16,567 bases of DNA from an uncultured Bacteroidota bacterium (GTDB lineage Bacteria; Bacteroidota; Bacteroidia; Chitinophagales; Chitinophagaceae). This document shows positions 1 through 7,885 of the stretch, piece after piece. The DNA is taken from NCBI GenBank assembly GCA_903879995.1, contig CAIRNW010000031.1, positions 1-16,567 of the forward strand. The letters run 5' to 3'. Both the position numbers and the translations under genes were made by a program. Every line of letters starts with the position of its first letter. Position 1 is the stretch's first letter. The notes below the pieces were generated by a model that worked only from the letters and a program-made list of their open reading frames with translations, ran no database searches and was not told the DNA's origin.

Positions 1-1347
1 AAAAAATTAAAAAGGGCCATTACGCGTGAGGATATCGTAAAATTGACGGAGAAGCCAGTTCGGAGAATTTACCGGTTGGACATTGCAGAACTTGAGGCCC
101 AGATCAAACAATTAGAGACCGAATTAAAGAAAGTAAAGCATGACTTGGAGAATCTGATTGATTATACTGTTGCTTATTATGAGAATCTCCAGAAAAAATA
201 TGGAAAAGGTCGTGAACGTAAAACAGAGATAAAGCAATTTGAGGTCATCCAAGCTAAACAAGTTGCAATTGTAAATACAAAGCTTTATGTAAATCGGGAG
301 GAAGGATTTATTGGTACCGGCCTTCGGAAAGATGAATACCTGTTTGATTGTTCTGACTTAGATGATATTATTGCTATTACAAGAAGGGGGATATTGAAAG
401 TGGTGAAAGTGGCCGAAAAATCGTTTATCGGAAAAGATATATTGCATGTAGCTATTTTTCATAAAAATGACGAACGGACTACTTATAATTTGATATATGC
501 CGATGGAAAGGGTGGGGTGAGTTATGCAAAACGATTTAATGTAACCGGTGTTACGCGAGACAAGGAGTATGATCTGACAAAAGGAGATGAAAAAAGTAAG
601 GTTCACTACCTAAGTGTGAATCCTAACGGTGAAGCCGAAGTTGTAAAAATCCTATTATCCGCAGGTTGCACGGCAAGAATCAAGGAATTTGATTTTTATT
701 TTGAGGAATTAGCAGTGAAGGGCAGAAGTAGCTTGGGAAACCAGGTAACTAAATACCCCATTCGTTCTGTTAAATTCAAAGAGGCGGGTAAGGCTCGTGT
801 TTCAACCGCAAAGCAGCTTTGGTTTGATGATAAATTTGGCCGATTGAATACAGAAAACAAAGGAATTTTAATTGGTTCCTTTGAGCCGGAAGAAAAAATT
901 TTAGTGATTTACCAAGAAGGTGCATATGAGATATGTGACCAGGAAGTAACTCAGAAGTTTGATCCCGAAAAAGTACTGCTCATTGAAAAATTTAATCCTT
1001 CTTCTGTAATCACGGCCGTTTATGCTGATCTTGATAAAAAACAATATTTGGTTAAACGATTCCTGGTGGAGACTAGTACGTTAAAAACAAAATTCATTTT
1101 TATTAAAGAAGGGGCAGAGAATTATGTCGAGGCGGTTACTACCGAAAATGAGCCTGTTTTAGCCATACAGCAAGGAAGGGGAGCACAATTGCGAAAGGCC
1201 AAATTGAAAATTAATAAAATAGCAGAAGTGACGGGTTGGAAAACAGTTGGAACTAAATTGGCGGATTATAGTAAATCAACAGAAATGGAGTGGGTGAAAT
1301 CAAAAACAGCGGGGGAAGCGCAGCCTGAGTTGTTCAATGCTGATTAA
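1..1347 (+). CDS. parC: DNA topoisomerase IV subunit A, C-terminal part (5' end outside window)
   Basis: The frame is open from base 1 to a TAA at 1345-1347, so these 448 codons are the 3' half of a gene whose start lies left of the window; the TTG at 43 is internal. ParC is the DNA-breaking and rejoining subunit of type IIA topoisomerase and works with ParE to unlink daughter chromosomes. Fragment residues about 25-67 are a charged heptad-like stretch, as expected for the end of the coiled-coil dimerisation region. From about residue 83 to 430 the protein is beta-rich with repeating blade-like segments, as in the GyrA/ParC C-terminal beta-pinwheel. The place where a GyrA box (QRRGGKG) might be expected reads KGRSSLG (718-738), which argues for topoisomerase IV rather than gyrase. 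The catalytic tyrosine domain is not in view. The gene converges on smpB with a 4-base overlap and no terminator hairpin is visible. Confidence 0.88.
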   Translation, partial: KKLKRAITREDIVKLTEKPVRRIYRLDIAELEAQIKQLETELKKVKHDLENLIDYTVAYYENLQKKYGKGRERKTEIKQFEVIQAKQVAIVNTKLYVNREEGFIGTGLRKDEYLFDCSDLDDIIAITRRGILKVVKVAEKSFIGKDILHVAIFHKNDERTTYNLIYADGKGGVSYAKRFNVTGVTRDKEYDLTKGDEKSKVHYLSVNPNGEAEVVKILLSAGCTARIKEFDFYFEELAVKGRSSLGNQVTKYPIRSVKFKEAGKARVSTAKQLWFDDKFGRLNTENKGILIGSFEPEEKILVIYQEGAYEICDQEVTQKFDPEKVLLIEKFNPSSVITAVYADLDKKQYLVKRFLVETSTLKTKFIFIKEGAENYVEAVTTENEPVLAIQQGRGAQLRKAKLKINKIAEVTGWKTVGTKLADYSKSTEMEWVKSKTAGEAQPELFNAD

Positions 1348-1784
1348 TCGGATAAGTCTCTTTTCATTTCACGTTCCGCTTGTTTCTTTTTTAAGGATTC
1401 CCTTTTATCTGCTTGTTTTTTACCTCTGGCAAGGCCTATTTCAACTTTGGCAAATCCTTTTGAACTAAAGAATATCTTTAGCGGAACTACGGTATACCCC
1501 TTTTCTTTTAGCCGTGATTCAATTTTTTTTATCTCTCTTTTCTGCAGCAGCAATTTTCGCGTTCGAATTGGATCATGGTTAGCGTGTGAACCATGACTAT
1601 AGGGGGCTATGTGAAGTGACTTGATCCATACCTCTCCCTCCTCAAGCAGGCAATAGGCATCATTAAAACTTGCTTTTCCCTCCCGAAGAGATTTTACCTC
1701 AGTACCTAGCAATTGAAGACCCGCTTCAAATTTGTCCTCAATGAAGTAAGTAAAAGTGGCTTGCCGATTAATTAATGAAATCAT
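1344..1784 (-). CDS. smpB: SsrA-binding protein SmpB
   Basis: SmpB binds tmRNA and delivers it to stalled ribosomes for trans-translation. The 146-residue product has the normal family length and all hallmark blocks: NR...YFIED...EAG at residues 6-22, GTEVKSLREGKAS at 27-39, HDPIRTRKLLL at 70-80, KGYTVVPLK at 95-103, and GLARGKKQADKR at 117-128. A strongly basic C-terminal tail follows, the part that in known SmpB enters the mRNA channel. Its ATG (1782-1784) shares one base with the accD stop codon (TAATG), so translation is probably coupled to accD and both come from the promoter ahead of accD. Its TAA overlaps the parC stop on the other strand within the palindrome TTAA (1344-1347). Confidence 0.97.
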   Translation of the reverse strand: MISLINRQATFTYFIEDKFEAGLQLLGTEVKSLREGKASFNDAYCLLEEGEVWIKSLHIAPYSHGSHANHDPIRTRKLLLQKREIKKIESRLKEKGYTVVPLKIFFSSKGFAKVEIGLARGKKQADKRESLKKKQAEREMKRDLSD

Positions 1785-2698
1785 TACGATTTAAAAAGGG
1801 AAATCAGCTCCGCTAATTTTTCTTTCAGTTCTTTACGATGAACTATAAAATCTAGAAAACCATGTTCAAGTATAAACTCACTTCGTTGAAAACCCTCGGG
1901 TAAATCTCTTTTAATTGTTTCTTTTATCACACGTGGACCTGCAAAACCTATCAAGGCACCAGGCTCTGCGATATTTAGGTCACCTAACATGCCAAAAGAG
2001 GCGGAAATGCCACCAAATGTGGGGTCGGTAAGCAGTGAGATATAGGGGAGCTGTGCATCGCTCAATTGGGATAGTTTCCCACTGGTTTTTGCAAGTTGCA
2101 TGAGTGAAAATGCACTCTCCATCATTCGAGCTCCTCCGCTTTTTGAAATAACCAGGTAAGGCAATTGGTTGGCAATACAATAGTCAACTGCCCTGGAAAA
2201 TTTTTCTCCCATCACACTACCCAGAGAGCCTCCAATAAACTCGAAATCCATACAAGCTACTACTAGACCTTTTCCGTGAACCTGTCCGGTAGCAACTCGC
2301 ATCGAATCCTTCAGATCTGTTTTACTCCATATGTCTTCCAATCTTTTTTGGTAAGGCTTTAAATCAGTAAAGCCCAGTTTGTCCTTACTACGAATGGAGG
2401 TGAATAGCTCCGTATACTCGCCTTGATCGAATAATAAATGGAAATAATCTTCGCTGGCAATTCTAAAGTGATGATCGCATTTTGGGCAAACATGTAAGTT
2501 TTCCTCTAACTCAAGAGCAACTGTTATCAGGCCACATTCAGGGCATTTATTCCAAAGTCCTTCAGGTGTTTCTTTCTTTTCTGAAGTTTTTGTGTTGATC
2601 CCTTTTTTTATACGACGAAACCAACTGGATTTGACTTCTTCAAACTTAATGCCGTCCCCAGTTAAATTTGCATCAACATCTTCTATTTTCTTTCCCAT
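1784..2698 (-). CDS. accD: Acetyl-CoA carboxylase carboxyltransferase subunit beta
   Basis: AccD forms, with AccA, the carboxyltransferase that moves the carboxyl group from carboxybiotin to acetyl-CoA to give malonyl-CoA, the first step of fatty acid synthesis. The 304-residue protein has the expected zinc ribbon (C52, C55, C71, C74). The crotonase-fold core carries GSLGSVMGEK at 157-166, SGGARMMES at 187-195, GGISASFGMLGD at 229-240 and AEPGALIGFAGPRVI at 245-259. Many relatives begin near the WFRR segment (residue 26 here). About 25 extra acidic residues precede it, and no ATG, GTG or TTG lies in frame between, so the ATG at 2696-2698 is kept. accA is not in the window. accD is the first gene of the accD-smpB unit, with a TATATTTG -7 element 17 bases before its ATG. 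Confidence 0.97.
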   Translation of the reverse strand: MGKKIEDVDANLTGDGIKFEEVKSSWFRRIKKGINTKTSEKKETPEGLWNKCPECGLITVALELEENLHVCPKCDHHFRIASEDYFHLLFDQGEYTELFTSIRSKDKLGFTDLKPYQKRLEDIWSKTDLKDSMRVATGQVHGKGLVVACMDFEFIGGSLGSVMGEKFSRAVDYCIANQLPYLVISKSGGARMMESAFSLMQLAKTSGKLSQLSDAQLPYISLLTDPTFGGISASFGMLGDLNIAEPGALIGFAGPRVIKETIKRDLPEGFQRSEFILEHGFLDFIVHRKELKEKLAELISLFKS

Positions 2699-2715
2699 GC
2701 TTCCAGCTTGAATTA

Positions 2716-2723
2716 CAAATATA
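2716..2723 (-). promoter_or_regulatory. Bacteroidota -7 element for accD-smpB
   Basis: The minus strand reads TATATTTG, an exact match to the Bacteroidota -7 consensus TAnnTTTG. It lies in the 53-base gap between the S8 protease stop and the accD ATG, 17 bases before that ATG, so the leader would be only about 10 bases. No convincing -33 TTTG was found. The call is by pattern and position only. Confidence 0.6.
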
Positions 2724-2751
2724 AGAAACGATGCCTACCTGTCCTTTTACG

Positions 2752-4449
2752 TTAAAAGCCTTTCGTTTTTTTGGGTGTTGCAGGCAGGGTGCCTGTTTTT
2801 TCCGGTGTACGTGCAATCGCTAACTTTCTCTCGCCTTTAATAGTGGCTGCTAATTTTACGGCCTCATAAGCGTTGACAAGGCCTCCGGTTTTTGATAAAT
2901 TATTGAGTGTGGTTAATTTACCAGTACCTGGAGTTCGAACTGAGTCGGTAAACGGGATGGATGAACGTTCAATCACATCTTTAATTTGTCTTGCGCTTAA
3001 CGTAGGAAAGTACTCTAAAAGAAGAGCAGCCAGACCAGCAACAACTGGGGAGGCCATGCTTGTTCCTTGCAAAAATTGGTAGGTATTTCCGCCTGGTACA
3101 GTAGAGTAAATTTTTACACCAGGTGCAAATACATCCACCTCTTCTTTTCCATAGTTGGAAAAACCCGCTGTTACACCACCAGCTGCAGGGTCGCCACTTG
3201 CTCCCACCGTAATCCAATTTGTAGCACGTTTATCATCTAAAAATTTAGAAGTGGGGTAGTTGTAGCTTGTATCCAGATTTCTGCCATCATTTCCTGCTGC
3301 ATGAACCAGCAGCACATCCTTGGATGCTGCATAAGCAACAGCTTCATCCACCCATTTTTTTTCAGGCGAGAAACTTTTTCCAAAACTCATGTTTATAATT
3401 TGTGCACCATTGTCAACTGCATAGCGAATAGCAAGCGCAATATCTTTGTCATGCTCGTCTCCGTCTGGTACAGCACGGATGGTCATGATGCTTACATTAT
3501 CTGCTATACCATCGCTTCCTTTATCATTTCCCCGGATTGCTCCTATGATGCCACTAACATGGGTGCCGTGCATAGCTGCATCAGGGCTGGTCATTATATT
3601 ATTGTTCCCGTAATAACGGTCATTGATGTCTTGGTAATTGTCGTTTACCACACTTGCACGATACGGAAAAGGAGCTTGATTTGCAGCATTCGCTTTAGAC
3701 GCTAAGCCATCCAGGTAAGCACTAAGCTCTCCTATAAAACTGACGTTAGTGGTCTCTAAAGCATCATTGTTTGACATTAAGCTATACAGTGCATTTTTTG
3801 CTTTTTTTTGTTCAGGCTCAGTAACTGTTAGCGTGGCCAACTCCTTTCCAAGGAAAGTGTCTTTCCCAAAACACTTACGTAGCAAACTGTCGCTTTTGAC
3901 CAGGTTTGCATAGATTCTTTTTAACATGATAAGTTCTGCTGCACTCTCACTGCCTTGCGCTATTTCTTGTTTAGCCCTACGCCACATTTCATATTGTGCA
4001 AAGCCGGCCGCGTTGAATTTTACTACAGCTGGGTCAATACTATCATAGGCTTGCTTAAAACGATGATAAACGCGGGCCGCCTCATACGAGTCTTTGGTTA
4101 CATTCAATCCATCCTTACTTCCCAGAAAGTTCCATCCATATAAATCATCAACATACCCATTCTTATCATCATCCTTGCCGTTGCCCGCGATCTCTCTTGG
4201 ATTTTTCCATAGCACTGATTTCAAATCCTCATGTAAAGTATCAATACCTGAATCTATAACCGCTACAATGACGCGGTTACTTTTTTTATTTGATTCTTTC
4301 AAGAAAGAATAAGCTTTATCAAGACTAATTCCAAAGTAGCCTTGTGAAGCGCGATCCAACAGATGCCAGCCTTTTGGTATTTCTTGCGCCCGAAGGAACA
4401 ATGTGTTGAGAACTAAAAAAAGGATGGAGGCAGTAAGTCTATTTTTCAT
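2752..4449 (-). CDS. Secreted subtilisin-like (S8) serine protease with large insertion
   Basis: The 565-residue product starts with a signal peptide (basic MKNR, then a hydrophobic stretch, probably cut after about residue 22, RAQ), so it should act outside the cytoplasm. The S8 catalytic triad is complete: D66 in AVIDSGID, H294 in HGTHVSG and S464 in GTSMASPVVAG, with oxyanion Asn N387 in AAGNDG. The segment at residues 90-108 (NGKDDDKNGYVDD then GWNF) is a Ca-loop-like motif common in subtilases, usually followed soon by the His block. Here about 180 mostly helical, charged residues (about 109-290) intervene. There is no lipobox and no obvious type IX secretion C-terminal domain; the protein ends in a Lys/Thr/Pro-rich tail. 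The gene begins 9 bases after the ALDH stop and so is probably the last gene of that operon. Substrate is unknown. Confidence 0.93.
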   Translation of the reverse strand: MKNRLTASILFLVLNTLFLRAQEIPKGWHLLDRASQGYFGISLDKAYSFLKESNKKSNRVIVAVIDSGIDTLHEDLKSVLWKNPREIAGNGKDDDKNGYVDDLYGWNFLGSKDGLNVTKDSYEAARVYHRFKQAYDSIDPAVVKFNAAGFAQYEMWRRAKQEIAQGSESAAELIMLKRIYANLVKSDSLLRKCFGKDTFLGKELATLTVTEPEQKKAKNALYSLMSNNDALETTNVSFIGELSAYLDGLASKANAANQAPFPYRASVVNDNYQDINDRYYGNNNIMTSPDAAMHGTHVSGIIGAIRGNDKGSDGIADNVSIMTIRAVPDGDEHDKDIALAIRYAVDNGAQIINMSFGKSFSPEKKWVDEAVAYAASKDVLLVHAAGNDGRNLDTSYNYPTSKFLDDKRATNWITVGASGDPAAGGVTAGFSNYGKEEVDVFAPGVKIYSTVPGGNTYQFLQGTSMASPVVAGLAALLLEYFPTLSARQIKDVIERSSIPFTDSVRTPGTGKLTTLNNLSKTGGLVNAYEAVKLAATIKGERKLAIARTPEKTGTLPATPKKTKGF

Positions 4450-4458
4450 GGTATTTTT

Positions 4459-5982
4459 TTAAAAGTCAAATTTTATTCCTTGCGCTAGTGGGATCTCCTT
4501 GCTATAATTGATCGTGTTAGTTTGTCTTCTCATATAAATTTTCCAAGCATCACTACCGCTTTCACGTCCACCCCCCGTTTCTTTTTCACCTCCAAATGCC
4601 CCGCCAATTTCAGCTCCGCTTGTGCCGATATTTACATTAGCGATACCACAATCACTCCCCGCAGCGCTCAGGAATTGTTCAGCCTCTCGAATATTGAGTG
4701 TCATGATAGAGGAGGATAAGCCTTGCGGCACTTCATTCTGTATAGCAATGGCTTGTTCTAAATTTTGGTACTTGATTAAGTATAGAATGGGTGCGAATGT
4801 TTCGTGGTGAACAATCGGAAAGTGATGTTCTACTTCAGCAATGCATGGCTTTACATAACATCCGCTTTTGAAAGCTTCTTCTTCTAGTACTCCTCCCTCT
4901 ACAACAAACTGTCCGCCTGCTTTTTTACAATCCTCAATAGCCCGGAGATACTGGTTTACAGCTTCTTTATCTATTAAAGGCCCCATATGATTTTGGCTGT
5001 CCAAGGGATTACCAATTTTTATTTGTTGGTATGCTGCTTTCAATTTTTCTTTCACTTTTTCATAGATACTCTCCTGGATAATCAATCTTCGGGTAGTGGT
5101 GCATCGTTGCCCCGCTGTTCCCACAGCGCCAAAAAGCGCTCCACGTATTGCAATGTCAAGGTCTGCCTCGGGCGTTATGATAATGGCATTGTTACCTCCT
5201 AACTCCAATAAGGTTCTGCCAAGACGGGCGCCTACGGTAGTGGCTACCTGCTTTCCCATTCGTGTTGAGCCAGTTGCTGAAATCAGAGGAATGCGGGAAT
5301 CTGATGTTAACCATTCACCAACTTCTCGATCTCCATTGATTAGAACGCTTATACCTTCTGGTAGATTATTTTTTTGAAGTATAGTTGCGATTATTTTTTG
5401 ACAGGCAATAGCGCAAAGTGGCGTTTTTTCAGACGGCTTCCATACACATACATCACCGCAAACCCAGGCCAGCATACTATTCCAGCTCCATACGGCTACA
5501 GGAAAATTGAATGCTGAAATAATACCTATTATTCCCAATGGATGATATTGCTCATACATTCGATGGCCAGGCCTCTCACTATGCATGGTAAGTCCATGTA
5601 ATTGCCTGGATAAACCAACTGCAAAATCACAGATATCAATCATTTCTTGCACCTCGCCTAAGCCCTCCTGTAAACTTTTTCCCATCTCGTAAGAAACCAA
5701 TTCACCCAATTGTTGTTTGTTTAGCCGGATTGCTTCACCCATTTGACGAACAATTTCTCCTCTCTTTGGAGCTGGTACCATTCGCCATATTTCAAATGCT
5801 TTTGCCGCAGATTTTATAGCAGCTTCATAGGCCTCTTTTGAAGCGGGTATTATAGCACCCACTTGTTTGCCATCAACAGGTGAAAAAGATGAAATTGGCT
5901 TTTGTGCAGTTTCAATCCAATTTTGTCCGGTACTAACACCTGGATGAGGGGTGGAAGAAGTAAACCAATTAGAAAAATTCAT
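4459..5982 (-). CDS. amaB: ALDH7-family aldehyde dehydrogenase (antiquitin/AmaB type)
   Basis: This 507-residue NAD(P)-dependent aldehyde dehydrogenase closely resembles the antiquitin family, whose known members oxidise alpha-aminoadipic semialdehyde (in equilibrium with piperideine-6-carboxylate) in lysine breakdown. Visible residues are N159 in FNFP, the nucleotide-binding GSTRMG at 238-243, general base E260 in LELGG and catalytic C294 in GQRCTTTRR. The C-terminal blocks GAEIGGAFGGEKETGGGRE and SGSDAWK...MRR, and the ending PLAQGIKFDF, are characteristic of ALDH7. The ATG at 5980-5982 overlaps the stop of the upstream membrane protein gene as ATGA, pointing to translational coupling. No other lysine-catabolism gene is in the window, so the physiological substrate is inferred from family only and the gene symbol is tentative. 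Confidence 0.93.
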   Translation of the reverse strand: MNFSNWFTSSTPHPGVSTGQNWIETAQKPISSFSPVDGKQVGAIIPASKEAYEAAIKSAAKAFEIWRMVPAPKRGEIVRQMGEAIRLNKQQLGELVSYEMGKSLQEGLGEVQEMIDICDFAVGLSRQLHGLTMHSERPGHRMYEQYHPLGIIGIISAFNFPVAVWSWNSMLAWVCGDVCVWKPSEKTPLCAIACQKIIATILQKNNLPEGISVLINGDREVGEWLTSDSRIPLISATGSTRMGKQVATTVGARLGRTLLELGGNNAIIITPEADLDIAIRGALFGAVGTAGQRCTTTRRLIIQESIYEKVKEKLKAAYQQIKIGNPLDSQNHMGPLIDKEAVNQYLRAIEDCKKAGGQFVVEGGVLEEEAFKSGCYVKPCIAEVEHHFPIVHHETFAPILYLIKYQNLEQAIAIQNEVPQGLSSSIMTLNIREAEQFLSAAGSDCGIANVNIGTSGAEIGGAFGGEKETGGGRESGSDAWKIYMRRQTNTINYSKEIPLAQGIKFDF

Positions 5983-6995
5983 GATAAGCGATTTATTGAA
6001 TTATTTTTTGGAGCATTGATCCATGGCAGAATTCCAAAGCTAATCACTCCTCCGCAAAGGATCACTGCTGTTTGTACGAGCCATAGAATCCAACCAAAGG
6101 CAAGTGCATTTGTGTAATCCAGTCCGTATTGTTGCATGGTATGTAATATTAGGTAGGCGTATACACCAATTCCCCCCGGCGAGATAATCATACCTATGCT
6201 GCCAACCGAAAGAATGGTCAGCGCTTCTTTTAGCCCATAGATACGAGTTGCATCAAAAGCCATAAAGCCGATGAAGCCTGAAAGGAGATATAGCATCCAA
6301 ATCAATGCGGTAAGCAGTAAAAAGCTTTGAGGTTTGTTAAGTTTTCTGACTGAGAGCAGCCCATTCAGTATACGTTGTGCTACCGTTTTAATTTGTTCTA
6401 AAATATCATTGATTTTCTTCTTTTTCCAAAACATCCACCCTAATAACGATAGGATGAGAATCGCAATAACCCAGCCCGCAAGTTGATTATTGTCAGCAGG
6501 GGTGGGTGAGGCTGTTTTTGTAATTGCACTGCTGAATTTTTCATATAAATCAGGTTGGAGTCCTAAGGTTAATCCAAACACAATTACCAAGCAGATCGCA
6601 TCAAACAAACGTTCGACAATAACAGTGCCCACAAGTTTCTCTACTTCTATTTTTTCATACCGCGAGAGGGCTGTGCAACGAATGAATTCACCCAAGCGTG
6701 GGACGCCCAGGTTTACCAAATAACCAATCAGTACTGTTAAAAAAGCATTCATTGGTTTTACCGGGTGTCCCATGGGATCAATCAATAATTTCCAACGCAA
6801 CCCCCTCAAGTAATGGCTCAATAGTAGAAGCATCGAGACGGGGATAACCAGCCACATTTTTGCACTATGGAGGGAGGCTCTTAATTGAGTCCATTTTTCC
6901 TGATCCAATTCCCTTAATGACAGCCAGGCAAAGAGAAGCCCAATTCCCAAAAAGGCAATGTATTGTAGGCCGGTGGTAATGAGTCGTTTAGACAT
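5979..6995 (-). CDS. Lysylphosphatidylglycerol synthase TM-region family membrane protein (YbhN/UPF0104-like)
   Basis: This polytopic inner-membrane protein of 338 residues has hydrophobic segments at roughly 10-27, 48-62, 86-100, 131-148, 172-190, 225-245, 257-285 and 298-322. Conserved landmarks of the LPG_synthase_TM family are HYLRGLRWK (61-69), NLGVPRLGE (95-103) and SPGGIGVY (272-279). It is only the transmembrane (flippase-like) module; the soluble aminoacyl-transferase domain of MprF is absent, so lysyl-lipid synthesis should not be assumed. A longer reading from a TTG at 7005-7007 is possible, but the ATG at 6993-6995 is preferred. The gene is first in a unit with the ALDH and the S8 protease and diverges from the starch-synthase-like gene over 55 bases. 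The transported substrate is unknown. Confidence 0.87.
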   Translation of the reverse strand: MSKRLITTGLQYIAFLGIGLLFAWLSLRELDQEKWTQLRASLHSAKMWLVIPVSMLLLLSHYLRGLRWKLLIDPMGHPVKPMNAFLTVLIGYLVNLGVPRLGEFIRCTALSRYEKIEVEKLVGTVIVERLFDAICLVIVFGLTLGLQPDLYEKFSSAITKTASPTPADNNQLAGWVIAILILSLLGWMFWKKKKINDILEQIKTVAQRILNGLLSVRKLNKPQSFLLLTALIWMLYLLSGFIGFMAFDATRIYGLKEALTILSVGSIGMIISPGGIGVYAYLILHTMQQYGLDYTNALAFGWILWLVQTAVILCGGVISFGILPWINAPKNNSINRLS

Positions 6996-7034
6996 TTCAG
7001 CTTGCAAATTAGTGTGGTTGACCGATTAATTTGC

Positions 7035-7042
7035 TAACTTCG
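7035..7042 (+). promoter_or_regulatory. Probable -7 element for the starch-synthase-like gene
   Basis: TAACTTCG differs from the TAnnTTTG consensus at one base and ends 8 bases before the ATG at 7051. A second one-mismatch candidate, TTAATTTG, lies at 7026-7033. The whole 55-base divergent gap (6996-7050) must hold the promoters for both strands. No clear -7 element for the leftward membrane protein gene could be picked out. Confidence 0.4.
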
Positions 7043-7050
7043 CAAACCTT

Positions 7051-7866
7051 ATGACTGCAAAAAAACGAATCCTGTTCATTGCAAATGAAATGTCTCCTTA
7101 CCTGGAGCTGACCGAGTTTGCAGAAATGGTCAATAAGCTGGCAATCAAGGCCAACGATAGCCAATTTGAGGTTCGTTGTATAATGCCTCGTTTTGGCGTT
7201 ATTAACGAAAGACGTCATCGGTTGCATGAAGTTGTGCGTTTGTCTGGAATAAATGTTTCAGTTGATAACGATGACTTGCCACTACAAATTAAAGTAGCGT
7301 CCCTTCCAAGCGCTCGTTTACAAGTTTATTTTTTGGATAATGAGGAGCTTTTCAGACGCAAGTTCGTTTTTCATGATGAAAATGAGAAATGGTTTGACGA
7401 CAATGATTTGCGTACTATTTTCTTTTGTAAAGGAGCTATGGAAACTGTAAAAAAGTTTGGTTGGCCGCCTGATGTTATCCATTGCAGCGGATGGATGACT
7501 GGTTTGATCCCTGCCTACTTAAAGACGCTTTATAAAAAAGAGCCTGTATTTGCACACAGCAAAGTAGTTTATACGATTGGTCAAAATACATTTAAGGAAA
7601 AATTGGGTGCAGGGTTTTTAAAAAAGGCACTGATCCATCCATCTCTTAAAGACAAAGACCTAGAGGTTTTTAAAGAAGGTACTAACACGGCATTACAGCG
7701 CGGTGGGGCTAGCTTTGCTGATGCCATAACATTCGGCGCTGAAAAGATCGAAAAGAAGCTTACTGAAGAGTTCACCAAGGTGAGAGGTAAAAAGACCCTT
7801 TTATACAATGAAGAGGGGGATTTAACAGAGTATTTACAACTGTACACCGACCTTGCGTCCAAGTAA
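7051..7866 (+). CDS. Half-length starch/glycogen synthase-like protein (GT5 N-terminal domain only)
   Basis: The 271-residue protein resembles only the N-terminal Rossmann-like domain of GT5 glycogen/starch synthases. Supporting segments are the N-terminal strand KRILFIANEMSPY (5-17), MPRFGVINERRH (45-56), the FLDNEELFRRK region (94-104), and PDVIHCSGWMTGLIPAYLK (140-158), which matches the PDVVHxHDWHT...PAYL block. Two motifs expected in active enzymes are missing: the KTGGL-type nucleotide-sugar loop (LELTE instead, 18-22) and the HDWH motif (SGWM here, 146-149). The C-terminal GT domain carrying the other half of the active site is absent; the next gene begins 19 bases after the stop, so this is not a recent truncation by deletion in view. 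Catalytic synthase activity is therefore unlikely; a binding or structural role is only inference. It is probably co-transcribed with the DUF4270 gene. Confidence 0.8.
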   Translation: MTAKKRILFIANEMSPYLELTEFAEMVNKLAIKANDSQFEVRCIMPRFGVINERRHRLHEVVRLSGINVSVDNDDLPLQIKVASLPSARLQVYFLDNEELFRRKFVFHDENEKWFDDNDLRTIFFCKGAMETVKKFGWPPDVIHCSGWMTGLIPAYLKTLYKKEPVFAHSKVVYTIGQNTFKEKLGAGFLKKALIHPSLKDKDLEVFKEGTNTALQRGGASFADAITFGAEKIEKKLTEEFTKVRGKKTLLYNEEGDLTEYLQLYTDLASK

Positions 7867-7885
7867 CTTTCAATACCCTTTACTA

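Noticed and set aside
43..45. TTG as a real start of the topoisomerase gene
   Set aside because: The same frame is open to base 1 and the upstream residues (ITREDIVKL) fit the ParC core, so the gene simply begins outside the window.
1..1347. Calling this fragment GyrA
   Set aside because: No QRRGGKG GyrA box is present in the C-terminal domain; the matching area reads KGRSSLG, and the pinwheel sequence is of the ParC type.
2744..2758. Inverted repeat CTTTTA/TAAAAG at the end of the S8 protease gene as a terminator
   Set aside because: The stem is only 6 bp and A/T-rich, overlaps the stop codon, and on the protease strand is followed by GACAGG, not a T tract.
3301..3705. 134-codon open frame on the + strand inside the S8 protease gene
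   Set aside because: It lies antisense to the conserved catalytic-domain region of the protease, has no recognisable domain, and its Cys/Ile-rich composition is that of a reverse-strand shadow.
2752..4449. Type IX secretion substrate for the S8 protease
   Set aside because: There is no C-terminal beta-sandwich sorting domain; the protein ends in a short Lys/Thr/Pro-rich tail. Ordinary signal-peptide export is enough.
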